A stretch of 64,000 nucleotides of DNA from Mytilus galloprovincialis. Lineage: Eukaryota > Mollusca > Bivalvia > Mytilida > Mytilidae. The stretch covers positions 88,126,664-88,190,663 of the forward strand of contig NC_134844.1 of the NCBI RefSeq assembly GCF_965363235.1, written 5' to 3'. Below the pieces are notes generated by a model. It searched no databases and was not told the origin of the DNA. It saw only the letters and a program-made list of their open reading frames with translations. Positions 34,001-42,300 of the stretch are shown piece after piece; the first letter of the stretch is position 1; the number at the start of each line of letters is the position of its first letter. Made by a program: the position numbers and the translations under genes.

Positions 34001-37000
34001 AACCCAGTTCATCATTTACATCTACAGTACGTACAACGAGGAACGTATCCGGGCAGTGTGCGGAAAGTGTGCAGGCCGAAATTTGTTTGATTTATGTTTA
34101 TTTCATGACATTTTGTTTTGTTCCGTGTGTGTTTATTTAGTTACATTTGTGTTCTCATTTCATATTACATTTTTTGTTGAATTTACTTTATTTTGTTTTG
34201 TTAATTAAATTTATATTTTAATTTGGTTTTGTATGACATTGGCCACCTGACAATTCCCAAAGAACTTACTTCGTTACAATGGTGGCAGCGGTGGGATTGT
34301 CACTGTGCCAATTGTTATATTAGAAAATATTGTCAGATAGACAACAGGGATTTTTTTTTTGTTATATATTTTGTTTTTTTTTTTTTTTTTACTGATATAG
34401 CTTAATTTCAGATTAGATTTTGAAGTTTGTTGTTTCTTGTCGGACTAAATGTTCTTTAGTCTCCTGGAAAGGGACGTTTGTAACAAACTTCAGTTAATTA
34501 TTTATATGATTTATTTTACACCTAGGACTATATTTTATGTTATCTCTTATTTTCACTAACACCGGTAATCTAGTCAAGCAGACCTTGTTTATCACGTGAT
34601 TACGCACCTATTGAAATTTAACAGGTGAGTCTCAAATCAGTCGGCACATGATCATTGAGAGTAGCACACGTTTGTGCAGTTGGGTTTGTGGTTTAGATAG
34701 CAATTTGGACATTATAATTGTCAGGACAGGACATGGATGTCCAAAGGCTAATTGAAACAACACTCAGGTAAGTTATTTTACTTATATTTTATGGTACATT
34801 GAGGTCAATTTGCTGTCGAGATGATATTTCTTGCTCGCGGTCCAAATGTACGGATAATTGCCATATTATTCATATTTATAGATAACGTAAGTAATTTTTG
34901 GGTTCAATTATTATTTTGCAGGGGTTTTTAGGCCCGGTTTTAGTGTGCGTTGGCACGTTGCTAATTGTCGACTGGTCGGAGATAATGGTGTCGATGAATT
35001 AATGGTGTCGGGGTTAAAAATGGTAACAACTCGGTGATATATTGGTTGGAGTTACAACGCATGGAGGCGGTGATAAATTTATAGTCCGTTTCTATTTATT
35101 TGGAGCAAAAAGTCCGTAAAATTATATACATTTTTAGTTGAGAAATCGAGAAGTCCGTGCAGTATTTATGCAGTTTAAAGCAGTTATAGTTTGTTATTCA
35201 GCATTATATTTATTCATACAAATTTAGTGTTCTCTTCAATCAATTTAGAAGCAACCAGATATATGTGAAAATTAGTTAATTCGTCCGTTTAATTATAAAG
35301 AGAAATTTAAAGGGGAACAACCCAGTTCATCATTTACATCTACAGTACGTACAACGAGGAACGTATCCGGGCAGTGTGCGGAAAGTGTGCAGGCCGAAAT
35401 TTGTTTGATTTATGTTTATTTCATGACATTTTGTTTTGTTCCGTGTGTGTTTATTTAGTTACATTTGTGTTCTCATTTCATATTACATTTTTTGTTGAAT
35501 TTACTTTATTTTGTTTTGTTAATTAAATTTATATTTTAATTTGGTTTTGTATGACATTGGCCACCTGACAATTCCCAAAGAACTTACTTCGTTACAATGT
35601 AAAGCTAGAGAGAAAACTGAACTCTGAAATGAAAGGGCTTACAATTGTATTTTATTGACAATCATTGCGTACTTATTTATTTTATAATGGGTTGTGTCAC
35701 TGAAGCATCAATCAATCAAATCAATAAAACATCCTAAGGATACCATGCAATTTCCAAAGGAGTAGGTCCGATAAGGGCTGATTTTGGCCTCAAATTTCAA
35801 GTTCATCTAACGAAAGATTTTGAACAGTTTTTAATCATTTAAGTGTGTATTTCAATTGATTCAATTAGTTTATGTGAAAGATTTTAACTGATTTTATCAT
35901 TACAAATGCTCCGATTCAAACTTAAATATGAAAAATCTATCAAATATGCTAAAAAACGTCACTCTTCAGTTGTTTTTTGTCAAAAAGGAAAGTGGTCGCA
36001 TCCGTGTTCATCCTCAACCTTTTTAAATGTTATGTATTGTCATCAAATACAACTTTCATCTCAATATTATGAATGAACACGAATGCGGCCACTGTCATTT
36101 AAGACGGAAACCATCTAAAATTTAACTAAAATGCTGAAATTGTGAAGATTTCAGTAATTTAGTATGACTATATGGTGCTAGTACACGATATATGTGCATT
36201 GTATTGTCAAAAACAGCCCATATGTAGCAGAAGCATTCTTTTCCAATAAGTAGCTAAAAGATTACATTTTCACAATTTTGTAAAACTGCTCTATTTTGGG
36301 GCCAAAAAGGGTTCTTACTAAACCTACTCCTTTAGATAAGATGTTAAGACATTTTGTAACGGTAAATTTAATTATACAAATTTGTGTGCCACTTCCAAAG
36401 TACTGGCTACTTGGAGGATGCTATCTTTTAGGAGTAGCAATCTTTCTGTATTTACTTTAATCCATCTGTTTATTCGTCCTAGGTCTACGTAAAGTTGTAT
36501 AACTAACTTGTCTAAAGAAACGCGTGATAAGTTGAATGACCAAAGAGGAACCTAAACTACTAGCATATGTAATAAGCTTTTCACAACAGTAGAATTCAAA
36601 TCAATTTTTCTCTGAAATATTGTTTAATGAACTGTCAGTGGATATATTTATATATTATATGAGTATATATAATTCTTGTAAATATCAGCCAAACAATGTT
36701 AGATCTGTGAATTTGTGTGAGCAAATTTTTGTTCCTTCCCTCTCCGGGATTCAAATTCATGCGAATGATTCGAGGCACCAAATCGGATGCACTATGCCGA
36801 CGCGCTAGACCACTAAATAATTGTATATCTAGGTGTCTTTTGTGAAACATTATTTAATTTCTTATTGTTTGATTTATTCTTAATCGTCTATTCATATATC
36901 TAACCAACCTGTTGCTAAATAACATACCGTTACAAGTATCCGTGGTGATTTCTTCCAAGATCCAACTAAGCCAAGAACAGCAGTTGAGGTCGTTAAAATC

Positions 37001-38281
37001 CCAATTACTACAGAAGCTGCAGCAAGACCCGCAAGTATATCATAGAAATAGTAGCAGTAAAACTGCAACTTGTAAAATATATGCTTGAGAGATCCATCAC
37101 TAATGAATACGTCCCCTATAAGTGTTAATCCGAGTACAAGGAGCCCAACTCCTGCTGCCTAAAACATACATTTAAGCGTATTTCATTGAGATTCATTTCA
37201 CTGAAGAAGTAGGTTCAGTAAGACCCCTGTTTGGCCCCAAAATATAGCAGTTTTACTAAATTGTGAAAATGTAATATTTAAGCTATTTACTGGAAAGTAG
37301 AATGCTTCTGCTACATAAAAAGAGCTGTTTTTGACAATACAATGCACATATATCGGTTACTAGCATCATTAAGTCATGCTAAATTACTAAAATCTTTACA
37401 ATTTTACCATTTTAGTTAAATTTTAAACGGTTTCCGTCTTAAATGAAAGTGGCCGCATTCGTGTTATATTGAAATGTAAGTTGTATTCGATGATAATACA
37501 TAACATATACGGATGCGGCAACATTTATTTTTGACAAAAACCATCTGAAAAGTGACATATTTGATTAATTTTTCATATTTAAGCTTGAATCGGAGTGTTT
37601 TAATGACTAAATCAGTTAAAATCTTTCACATAAACTAATTGAATCAATTGAAATAGACACTTAAGTGTTTGAAAAGTGTCCAAAATCTTTCGTTATATGA
37701 ACCTGAAATTTGAGGCCAAAATCGGGCCTTACCGGACCTACTCTTTTGGTGTCTAACTTATATACGGTATTAAATAATATCAATAATTTCATCATCTGAA
37801 AACATTTTTGTGCCATCATATGCAGACGAAATTAGCATTAATATTAGGATTAAACTTATATACCAGCTAACACTTCAATCTTTTATATCTGTGTACAGAA
37901 CCTGATTTTTTTATTAGTTGTTAGATGCTTTGAACTAGCTGTACCTAGTGTCTTTTTATTGTTGGGATGTACAAGTACCCGTCTACGTCCACTTGTATTT
38001 TTGTCCATCTGATGAGATAAGCCTTTTTCAACTGATTTGTATAGTTCGTTCTTATGTTTTACTGTTATACATGTTATACCATTGTCCCAGGTTATAACAC
38101 ACTATATAACAACACATTATGAAATAGATGAAATTGTTAAGCTCTCATGGTATTTCTCTATCAAACGATCAATAGTATGGCAGTTTAATGTTTTTGAATT
38201 CAATTCTTATATAATAAATCAGTACAAATACTTACAAGTGAGTTTATCTTTAGTATGACCGACGCAACCACAACTTTTGAC
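27926..38281 (-). CDS. Tetraspanin T3, TM3 exon interrupted by an LTR element
   Basis: Exons in reading order: 38236-38281 (start of TM1), 36934-37158 (rest of TM1, small loop, TM2), TM3 exon in two parts (35602-35623 and 33108-33160), 31343-31447 (LEL part 1), 29937-30104 (LEL part 2 with LQCCGV), 29023-29106 (last LEL cysteine and TM4), 27926-28081 (tail). Together they encode about 285 residues of a canonical tetraspanin, with CCG, CC and GC cysteine motifs. All junctions are phase 0, except that the first found exon begins with a base completing a split codon. A candidate ATG exon is 38404-38417 (14 nt, GTATTT donor), correct in phase but weak. The LTR element at 33161-35596 splits the TM3 exon, so the allele in this window should not produce a normal protein. 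The other exons look intact, which suggests the loss is recent. Confidence 0.85.
28160..28440 (-). repeat. Dispersed repeat R1, reversed copy
   Basis: Contains GGTATGATTGCCAATAAGAC, ACTCTCCACAAGAGACCAAA and GGTCGCCGTACGACCTTC, shared with 45935-46110 and 55925-56120. Located in the last T3 intron. Confidence 0.7.
29023..29106 (-). CDS. T3 exon: last LEL cysteine and TM4
   Basis: 28 codons between a TTTCAG acceptor and a GTATAT donor, beginning TCADAILFKTRMFVGWFL and ending IVLE. Same length and cysteine position as the T2 exon at 8789-8872. Confidence 0.85.
29937..30104 (-). CDS. T3 exon: LEL part 2 with Cys-Cys-Gly
   Basis: 56 codons between a TTTTCAG acceptor and a GTAAG donor. It begins LQCCGVNYYNDTYDT and continues through KEFCC and GGCGGYKTE: CCG, a second CC pair and GC, the classical six-cysteine tetraspanin pattern once the next exon's cysteine is included. 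Sequons NDT and NTS are present. Confidence 0.92.
30240..30480 (+). repeat. Dispersed repeat R4 copy
   Basis: Shows TTACCTATTATGTCTGTTTTG, TAAAACCAGGTTCAATCCAC and TGTACCAAGTCCGGGATATG, matching 59330-59455 and 40550-40620. It lies in the T3 intron between the two LEL exons. Confidence 0.6.
31343..31447 (-). CDS. T3 exon: LEL part 1
   Basis: 35 codons between a CTTTTTAG acceptor and a GTAAG donor, beginning INSDMKFQLELQQSGYFY and ending WNNMIMT, leading straight into LQCCGV. A second AG, 24 nt further in (after AAATTTCAG), would give a shorter form in the same frame; the longer form fits the family better. Confidence 0.85.
31945..32085 (+). repeat. Dispersed repeat R2, 3' part
   Basis: Contains CCCCGAGGGTATCACCAGCC and GTGTTGACATGAATTATCA, as in 57340-57400. 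Confidence 0.6.
32108..32460 (+). repeat. Dispersed repeat R3 copy
   Basis: Starts ATAAATAAAGGCAACAGTAG and contains AAACCGAGGGAAACGCATTA and CAAGTACCGTGACACGTCTT. Nearly the same as 62172-62504, whose ends are defined by a paralogous empty site at about 6875. Confidence 0.75.
32455..32650 (+). repeat. Dispersed repeat R2, 5' part
   Basis: Contains AATGCTCTTCAATTTCGTAC, then CGAGCGTCACTGATGAGTG and a GACAAAAAGCGAGTCTGGCG variant. It directly follows the R3 copy. Confidence 0.6.
33108..33160 (-). pseudogene. T3 TM3 exon, 3' part (interrupted)
   Basis: 53 nt ending at a GTATGC donor, encoding RFIAVILWIVFIRK at its end. It stops exactly at the 5-bp target duplication ATGTA (33156-33160) that borders the LTR element. 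With the part at 35602-35623 it adds up to 75 nt, the size of the TM3 exon in T2 and T4, and in one frame. Confidence 0.85.
33161..34278 (+). repeat. 5' LTR
   Basis: 1118 bp, TGTAAC...GTTACA. It contains the short stretch ACATGGATGTCCAAAGGC followed by a CAG/GTAAGT donor-like site at 33447-33455, present in both LTRs. Confidence 0.92.
34280..34298 (+). other. Primer-binding site complementary to tRNA-Leu
   Basis: TGGTGGCAGCGGTGGGATT is complementary to the 3' end (including CCA) of animal tRNA-Leu(AAG), 19 of 19 positions as I recall that tRNA. One base separates it from the LTR end. Confidence 0.85.
34479..35596 (+). repeat. 3' LTR
   Basis: 1118 bp, no difference from the 5' LTR found by eye, offset 1318 bp. 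Confidence 0.92.
35602..35623 (-). pseudogene. T3 TM3 exon, 5' part (interrupted)
   Basis: 22 nt following a CATTTCAG acceptor, encoding SSVFSLA and part of the next codon. It borders the second ATGTA copy. Phase 0 start, as in T2 and T4. Confidence 0.85.
35756..36333 (+). mobile_element. MITE-like inverted-repeat element, copy 1
   Basis: About 578 bp with terminal inverted repeats AAAGGAGTAGGT and ACCTACTCCTTT, extended imperfectly to about 30 bp (TTTTGGCC near both ends). No coding capacity. A related copy in opposite orientation lies at 37203-37747. Class II non-autonomous element, superfamily unknown. Confidence 0.75.
36385..36450. repeat. Short repeat with an AAAGTACTGGCTAC core
   Basis: CCAAAGTACTGGCTACTTGG resembles ACCAAAGTACTGGCTACCGG at 49026-49045, followed in both by a GATGATACTTT/GATGCTATCTTT variant and an (AGT)AGC end. 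It may be the 3' body of the tRNA-like SINE next to it. Confidence 0.45.
36727..36822 (-). repeat. tRNA-derived SINE head
   Basis: On the minus strand, TTTAGTGGTCTAGCGCGTCG resembles a tRNA D-arm with A box, and about 55 nt later AATTTGAATCCCGG resembles a B box (GGTTCGAATCCCGG). The intervening region can form an anticodon-arm-like segment only poorly. It is therefore a decayed tRNA-derived SINE promoter region, not a tRNA gene. Confidence 0.6.
36934..37158 (-). CDS. T3 exon: rest of TM1, small loop and TM2
   Basis: 75 codons between a TGTTTTAG acceptor and a GTAACGG donor. It begins AAGVGLLVLGLTLIGDVFIS, has a small loop with FYKLQFYCYYFYD, then TM2 LAAASVVIGILTT and a GLVGSWKKSPRIL end. 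The Gly-rich end of TM2 followed by a basic turn is typical of tetraspanins. It is flanked on both sides by inverted copies of the MITE-like element. Confidence 0.9.
37203..37747 (-). mobile_element. MITE-like inverted-repeat element, copy 2 (opposite orientation)
   Basis: About 545 bp matching the reverse complement of 35756-36333 throughout. Ends are GAAGAAGTAGGT and ACCTACTCTTTT. It has diverged from copy 1 by scattered substitutions and short indels. Confidence 0.75.
37900..38110 (+). repeat. Dispersed repeat R1, 5' region fragment
   Basis: Contains CATCTGATGAGATAAGCCTT and AGTTCGTTCTTATGTTTTAC, ending CCATTGTCCCAGGTTATAA. I recognise this as the upstream part of the long R1-type mussel repeat. 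Confidence 0.55.
38236..38281 (-). CDS. T3 exon: start of TM1
   Basis: 46 nt between an ATACAG acceptor and a GTAAGT donor: one base completing a split codon, then SKVVVASVILKINSL. It has the same length and phase as 18286-18331 of T2. Confidence 0.7.
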
Positions 38282-38469
38282 CTGTATTGGAAGAAGCTGA
38301 ACTTATCATAATGAATGTACTTTTTTTATATTGAGATCTTTAAATATTGTTTTAATGATACAAATATTGATGTTGTTATCAGTAAATTAAAATCTGAAAA
38401 TACCTCCATCTTTGCATTGCACAGGTTCATTTTTTTTCTATAACTATTAATTGCGTCTCAATACTAAAT

Positions 38470-38830
38470 AATTGTATTGGGTGTTGGATGTGTACAGAAC
38501 TTTATGTCAGTATTTACGAGTCCTCTCAGTTCTGTATTCAGTGTCTTTTTGGTTGTTGTCAATCTGTATACCCTGCAATGACCCGTCATGTTTTTTATTT
38601 ACTGTTTTTTCCGCTTTGTGTCGATCTGATGAGTTAAGCCCTTCTAAACTGATTGTAATAGTTTGTTCTCCTGTTGTACTTTTACAACATTGTCCAAGAC
38701 AAGGGGGTTTTGGCACCAACAAACTAGTTTAACCCCACCAAGTAAACTCTAACTTCCTGTGGTCTCTGGTGTAAAATTGTCTCATTTGCAATCATACCAC
38801 TATTGGACGAAGTTATTTATAATGTGTATG
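38470..38830 (+). repeat. Dispersed repeat R1, 5' region fragment
   Basis: Contains GTGTCGATCTGATGAGTTAA, ACATTGTCCAAGACAAGGGG and AACTAGTTTAACCCCACCA, the same region as 37960-38100 and the start of 2640-2690. Confidence 0.55.
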
Positions 38831-39159
38831 GGGTAATGGTTATGAATAAACTTAGTTAAGTCTTTCGTTTACCAATGTTCGGTTTAGGAGGAATTTGCTC
38901 CTGAAACAAATAGAAATTGATCAAAAATGTTGTTGCGTATAGAAATACGTTACAATATTTATATAGTATCCAACATAATAATTTACAAAAATGTATGTAA
39001 AAACAAATAATCAGCTCCAATGAAATTTTTTGATCATCAACGCAACAGAAATAAGTATTTCCAAACTTATCACAGAACAAAAACATACTACTATATACTT
39101 ATTTTTGTACAACTAAATAAATGAAGATCAGGTACAATTAAGGAATAAAATTCTACGTT

Positions 39160-39318
39160 TTACCTTTTCCAATTATCCTTTATAAAGATGATAATACTTC
39201 GAAATATCCCATGCTTCAAGCTCAACAAAATATAAAACGTATTCTTTGAAATGATTGATTTCTTTTCTTTAAATTCAAGTTTACGGAATGTGTATTCAGC
39301 TGCAACTATTGTAACAAC
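39160..39318 (-). CDS. T4 exon 6: end of TM4 and tail
   Basis: 52 residues after a CTTTTACAG acceptor: VVTIVAAEYTFRKLEFKEKK, then a less charged part ending KDNWKR and a stop. The first 7 residues finish TM4. Confidence 0.8.
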   Translation of the reverse strand, partial: VVTIVAAEYTFRKLEFKEKKSIISKNTFYILLSLKHGIFRSIIIFIKDNWKR

Positions 39319-42300
39319 CTGTAAAAGTATCAGTATTTGAAAAGATGCATCTCATTTCAATAATAGTTAATATGCCTTGTCATCAGTCACCAACGAATAC
39401 ATAAAATCAAAACAGACAAGTTGGAATTTCAAATTACAGAGGTACATTCATTCAGTTTAAGAATTGCTGATCTGGAGTTGTGACATATTTGCCTTCCATA
39501 CTTTGCTGAATCATTGTAACCGTATGTGGAATTATCGTTGTATTTTAGAAGTTTTGTTTGGTCATAGTATTGTTTTGTTTCGTCTCAATGAACGTTTTTA
39601 TGTTTTTGGCTCTTGATGTTTTCTCTATTTTTGGCATATAATTATACATTAGGTAAAAGCAAAAATATGAAGCACAATATTTTTTCAGCTATAACTTTTT
39701 TCTTGGTGCAATTTCAATGGTCACTGGTATGTTCCAATAACATGAAACGGTGTCAAATACAGAATATATGACAGTATCACATAGAAACAAACATTCAACA
39801 AAGTCACTTCAATACTTCAATATTTTAAACTCTCAGCTTAACAACGATGTTACACAAACCTGACACACTATACACGTTACAATTACTCCGATGTATATCT
39901 CTAAGTAAGTGTCTAATTTCTTGACATACACACTCCCGCATATTTCTGGATCACTATTGTTGCATCCAAGCTACAAATAGGAGGGAAAATCAAAAATATT
40001 TATTTCTTATATTCCCTTTATTGCTAAATTAAGAAATAAGTAAGAAAACATGGTTCTTCCAGCTTTCTTATTATGCAGGCAAAATTGACATAGATGAATT
40101 TGGCTATACTTTATTTACCTTTGAGTCGTGCGTTTCTCGGTGTTTTGTTCATTCAACATTCCTGAATTTATTTTAAATGTTCCCGTTATGATTTTGGTTG
40201 GATAATCTATGAAATTTTATCGTTTGTAGTCCAAATAATTATAAAACTGCCTTTTCATATCATAATTGTCATGAAAATTGTTTTGACAAATATTGTGAAA
40301 ATATTCATATAGAGTTCGGGAGCGCATGTTTGTTATGTAAGCGCATCACTGTTTTTGATATCCTGTGGTGTTTGTCGCTGATGGAATATGTTCATTGTTG
40401 TTTTGTGGTTTGCATGTTGTATCGACTATTATATTATTTGTTTGTGCGTTTCTCTGTTATGTTTGTTCGTGTGAGTGTTTGTGCTGTATTTTTGTCACGT
40501 TGTGTTTAGCGATATTTTTCAACATTGTCATAAAGCGGGAAATCTTACATGCCATTTAACCAGGTTCAAGCCATCATGTGTTCTTTAAATGTCATGTACC
40601 AAGTCAGGACGATGGCAGTTGCTATCAAATAAATCGTTTATATGTGTGTTGAAGTTTGTTTTTGTTGTTTCTGCTTCTTATAAATAAAGGTTTTGTATTA
40701 ATTCTTTTTTACATGAATTAAGGTTTTAAATGAACTCCACTTCAAATGAATAAAGACATGGTCATTATCATGCATGATTACCATAAAATCAAAGAGACAT
40801 ATGTGCTTTTTTCAAGCAAAACAGCATTTTTGTATAAAAACTAAAAAAAAAATTTTCAATCTTTTCAATCAGCTCATCCTTTTGCAACATCGGTGATCAA
40901 CAAACTTGATTCATGTTGCTCAATTCTATGTTGTGTTTTTTATTCTGTTGTTTGTAGCTTTTTACCATTGGATTAATAGTTGGTTTGAACACATAAATTT
41001 GAGTTTTGGAAGTTGGTAGTACCTACAGTAAATTACGTTATGTATTGATTAAGTACAAATAGAGTAAAGCACACCTGCCAAAGAAACAACAATATCTCAC
41101 CTTTTTTAAAAACGTCTCGAACGTGTTTACTTGGTCCTGGTATGCTGTCAAGTATGTATTCTGACGAAAATAAGTCTGGTAAGCTGATGTGTAATTTTTC
41201 AATGTTTCTTTCAGGTCAGCTTTCTGTAATTTTTAAAGTGAAAATTCATACATTATTTTGAGGTATTTCACAAGAAACTTATTTTTTATTGACATTTTTA
41301 TTTGACAATCAATTTGCGAACGAATATATTTTCAAATGCAATGTATAGACATCAGTTAATCAATTATCTCAACAATTAAAACCAACTACAAAAAATGTAC
41401 ATTTTACGATCGGATCAATTGATATAACGACCGTATGTTTTATAATACAAACGTGATATGCTCTGATTAAAGAAACAATTGTCAACATATTATTCAGTAG
41501 AAAACGTTCAACTGTTAAAACGAACTCATTAAAAAAACAAGTCATAAGTAAGCATACGACAACAACTGTGTTCAGACAAATAAAGAACTGAAATGAGTTC
41601 AACATTATGCTTTTATGAAAACAAATGAATAGAACAACCAAACTCATTTTCTAGAATGTCTTACTATCTAATAGTATATCATAGTCATTCGATGTTATCG
41701 TCCCTTTCTAATACTGAAAAATCTTTGTAACTTACCTTATCGTATATAATAGAGAGAATCACTATATATATAAAGTAGACAACTATCATGATGGAGCTCA
41801 TTAAGACGTTCTGCAAAAAATAACATGTGACTACAGTACTTGCAACCTTGGGCGTTACTGTTTGACGTGAACTTGACTGGTCGGTGAATGATCGGTGACG
41901 GATGTTTGACTGATTGATGAGTGATCGGTGACCCATAGAATCCGTCAGATAAGTCAAACAAACTATGTGCGGATCGGACGGATACATATATATTTAAAAT
42001 TCTTCTGCAAACTGAAGTCCACAATATTGACAATCGATGAACGCGGACCTCTACAAAGACACCTTTATTCGTTAATTTGTAATCAACTTACAATGACAAA
42101 TAAAAAAATATAAATAACTTTTCACTACTAATATGTATTACTTCAGATTCTTTTATTTAAATTTTGGCTAAATAGATTAAATGCAAGTGCAATTAACGAT
42201 ATACTCACAATATCAATGTAACGATTATCTAAGGTAAAATGTTGTCGTTTTAAAACGGGGACTTTCTATACTTTCTTAGTATAGAAAGTCCCTGTTTAAA

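Larger units (their letters stand above)
33161..35596 (+). mobile_element. Non-autonomous LTR retroelement, young, inserted in T3 TM3 exon
   Basis: Two 1118-bp direct repeats, 33161-34278 and 34479-35596, look identical by eye. Each begins TGTAAC and ends GTTACA. A 5-bp target duplication, ATGTA, flanks the element (33156-33160 and 35597-35601). Right after the 5' LTR is a primer-binding site (34280-34298), and a purine-rich stretch, GGAAAGGGA, lies before the 3' LTR. Only 200 bp separate the LTRs and I see no gag or pol, so it must have been moved by another element's proteins. Use of tRNA-Leu as primer is consistent with Ty3/Gypsy relatives, but the family cannot be proved without coding sequence. 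It lies opposite to the host gene. Identical LTRs imply a recent insertion. Confidence 0.93.

Noticed and set aside
34223-34405. Short plus ORF across the LTR end
   Set aside because: It spans the LTR border, the primer-binding site and a poly-T run; it is not a plausible protein.
36727-36822. Possible tRNA gene
   Set aside because: Box-like segments are present, but the B box has mismatches and no convincing cloverleaf or acceptor stem can be formed.
40365-40559. Hydrophobic plus-strand ORF of 64 codons
   Set aside because: It falls in T-rich repeat-like DNA next to an R4 copy, where hydrophobic frames arise by composition.
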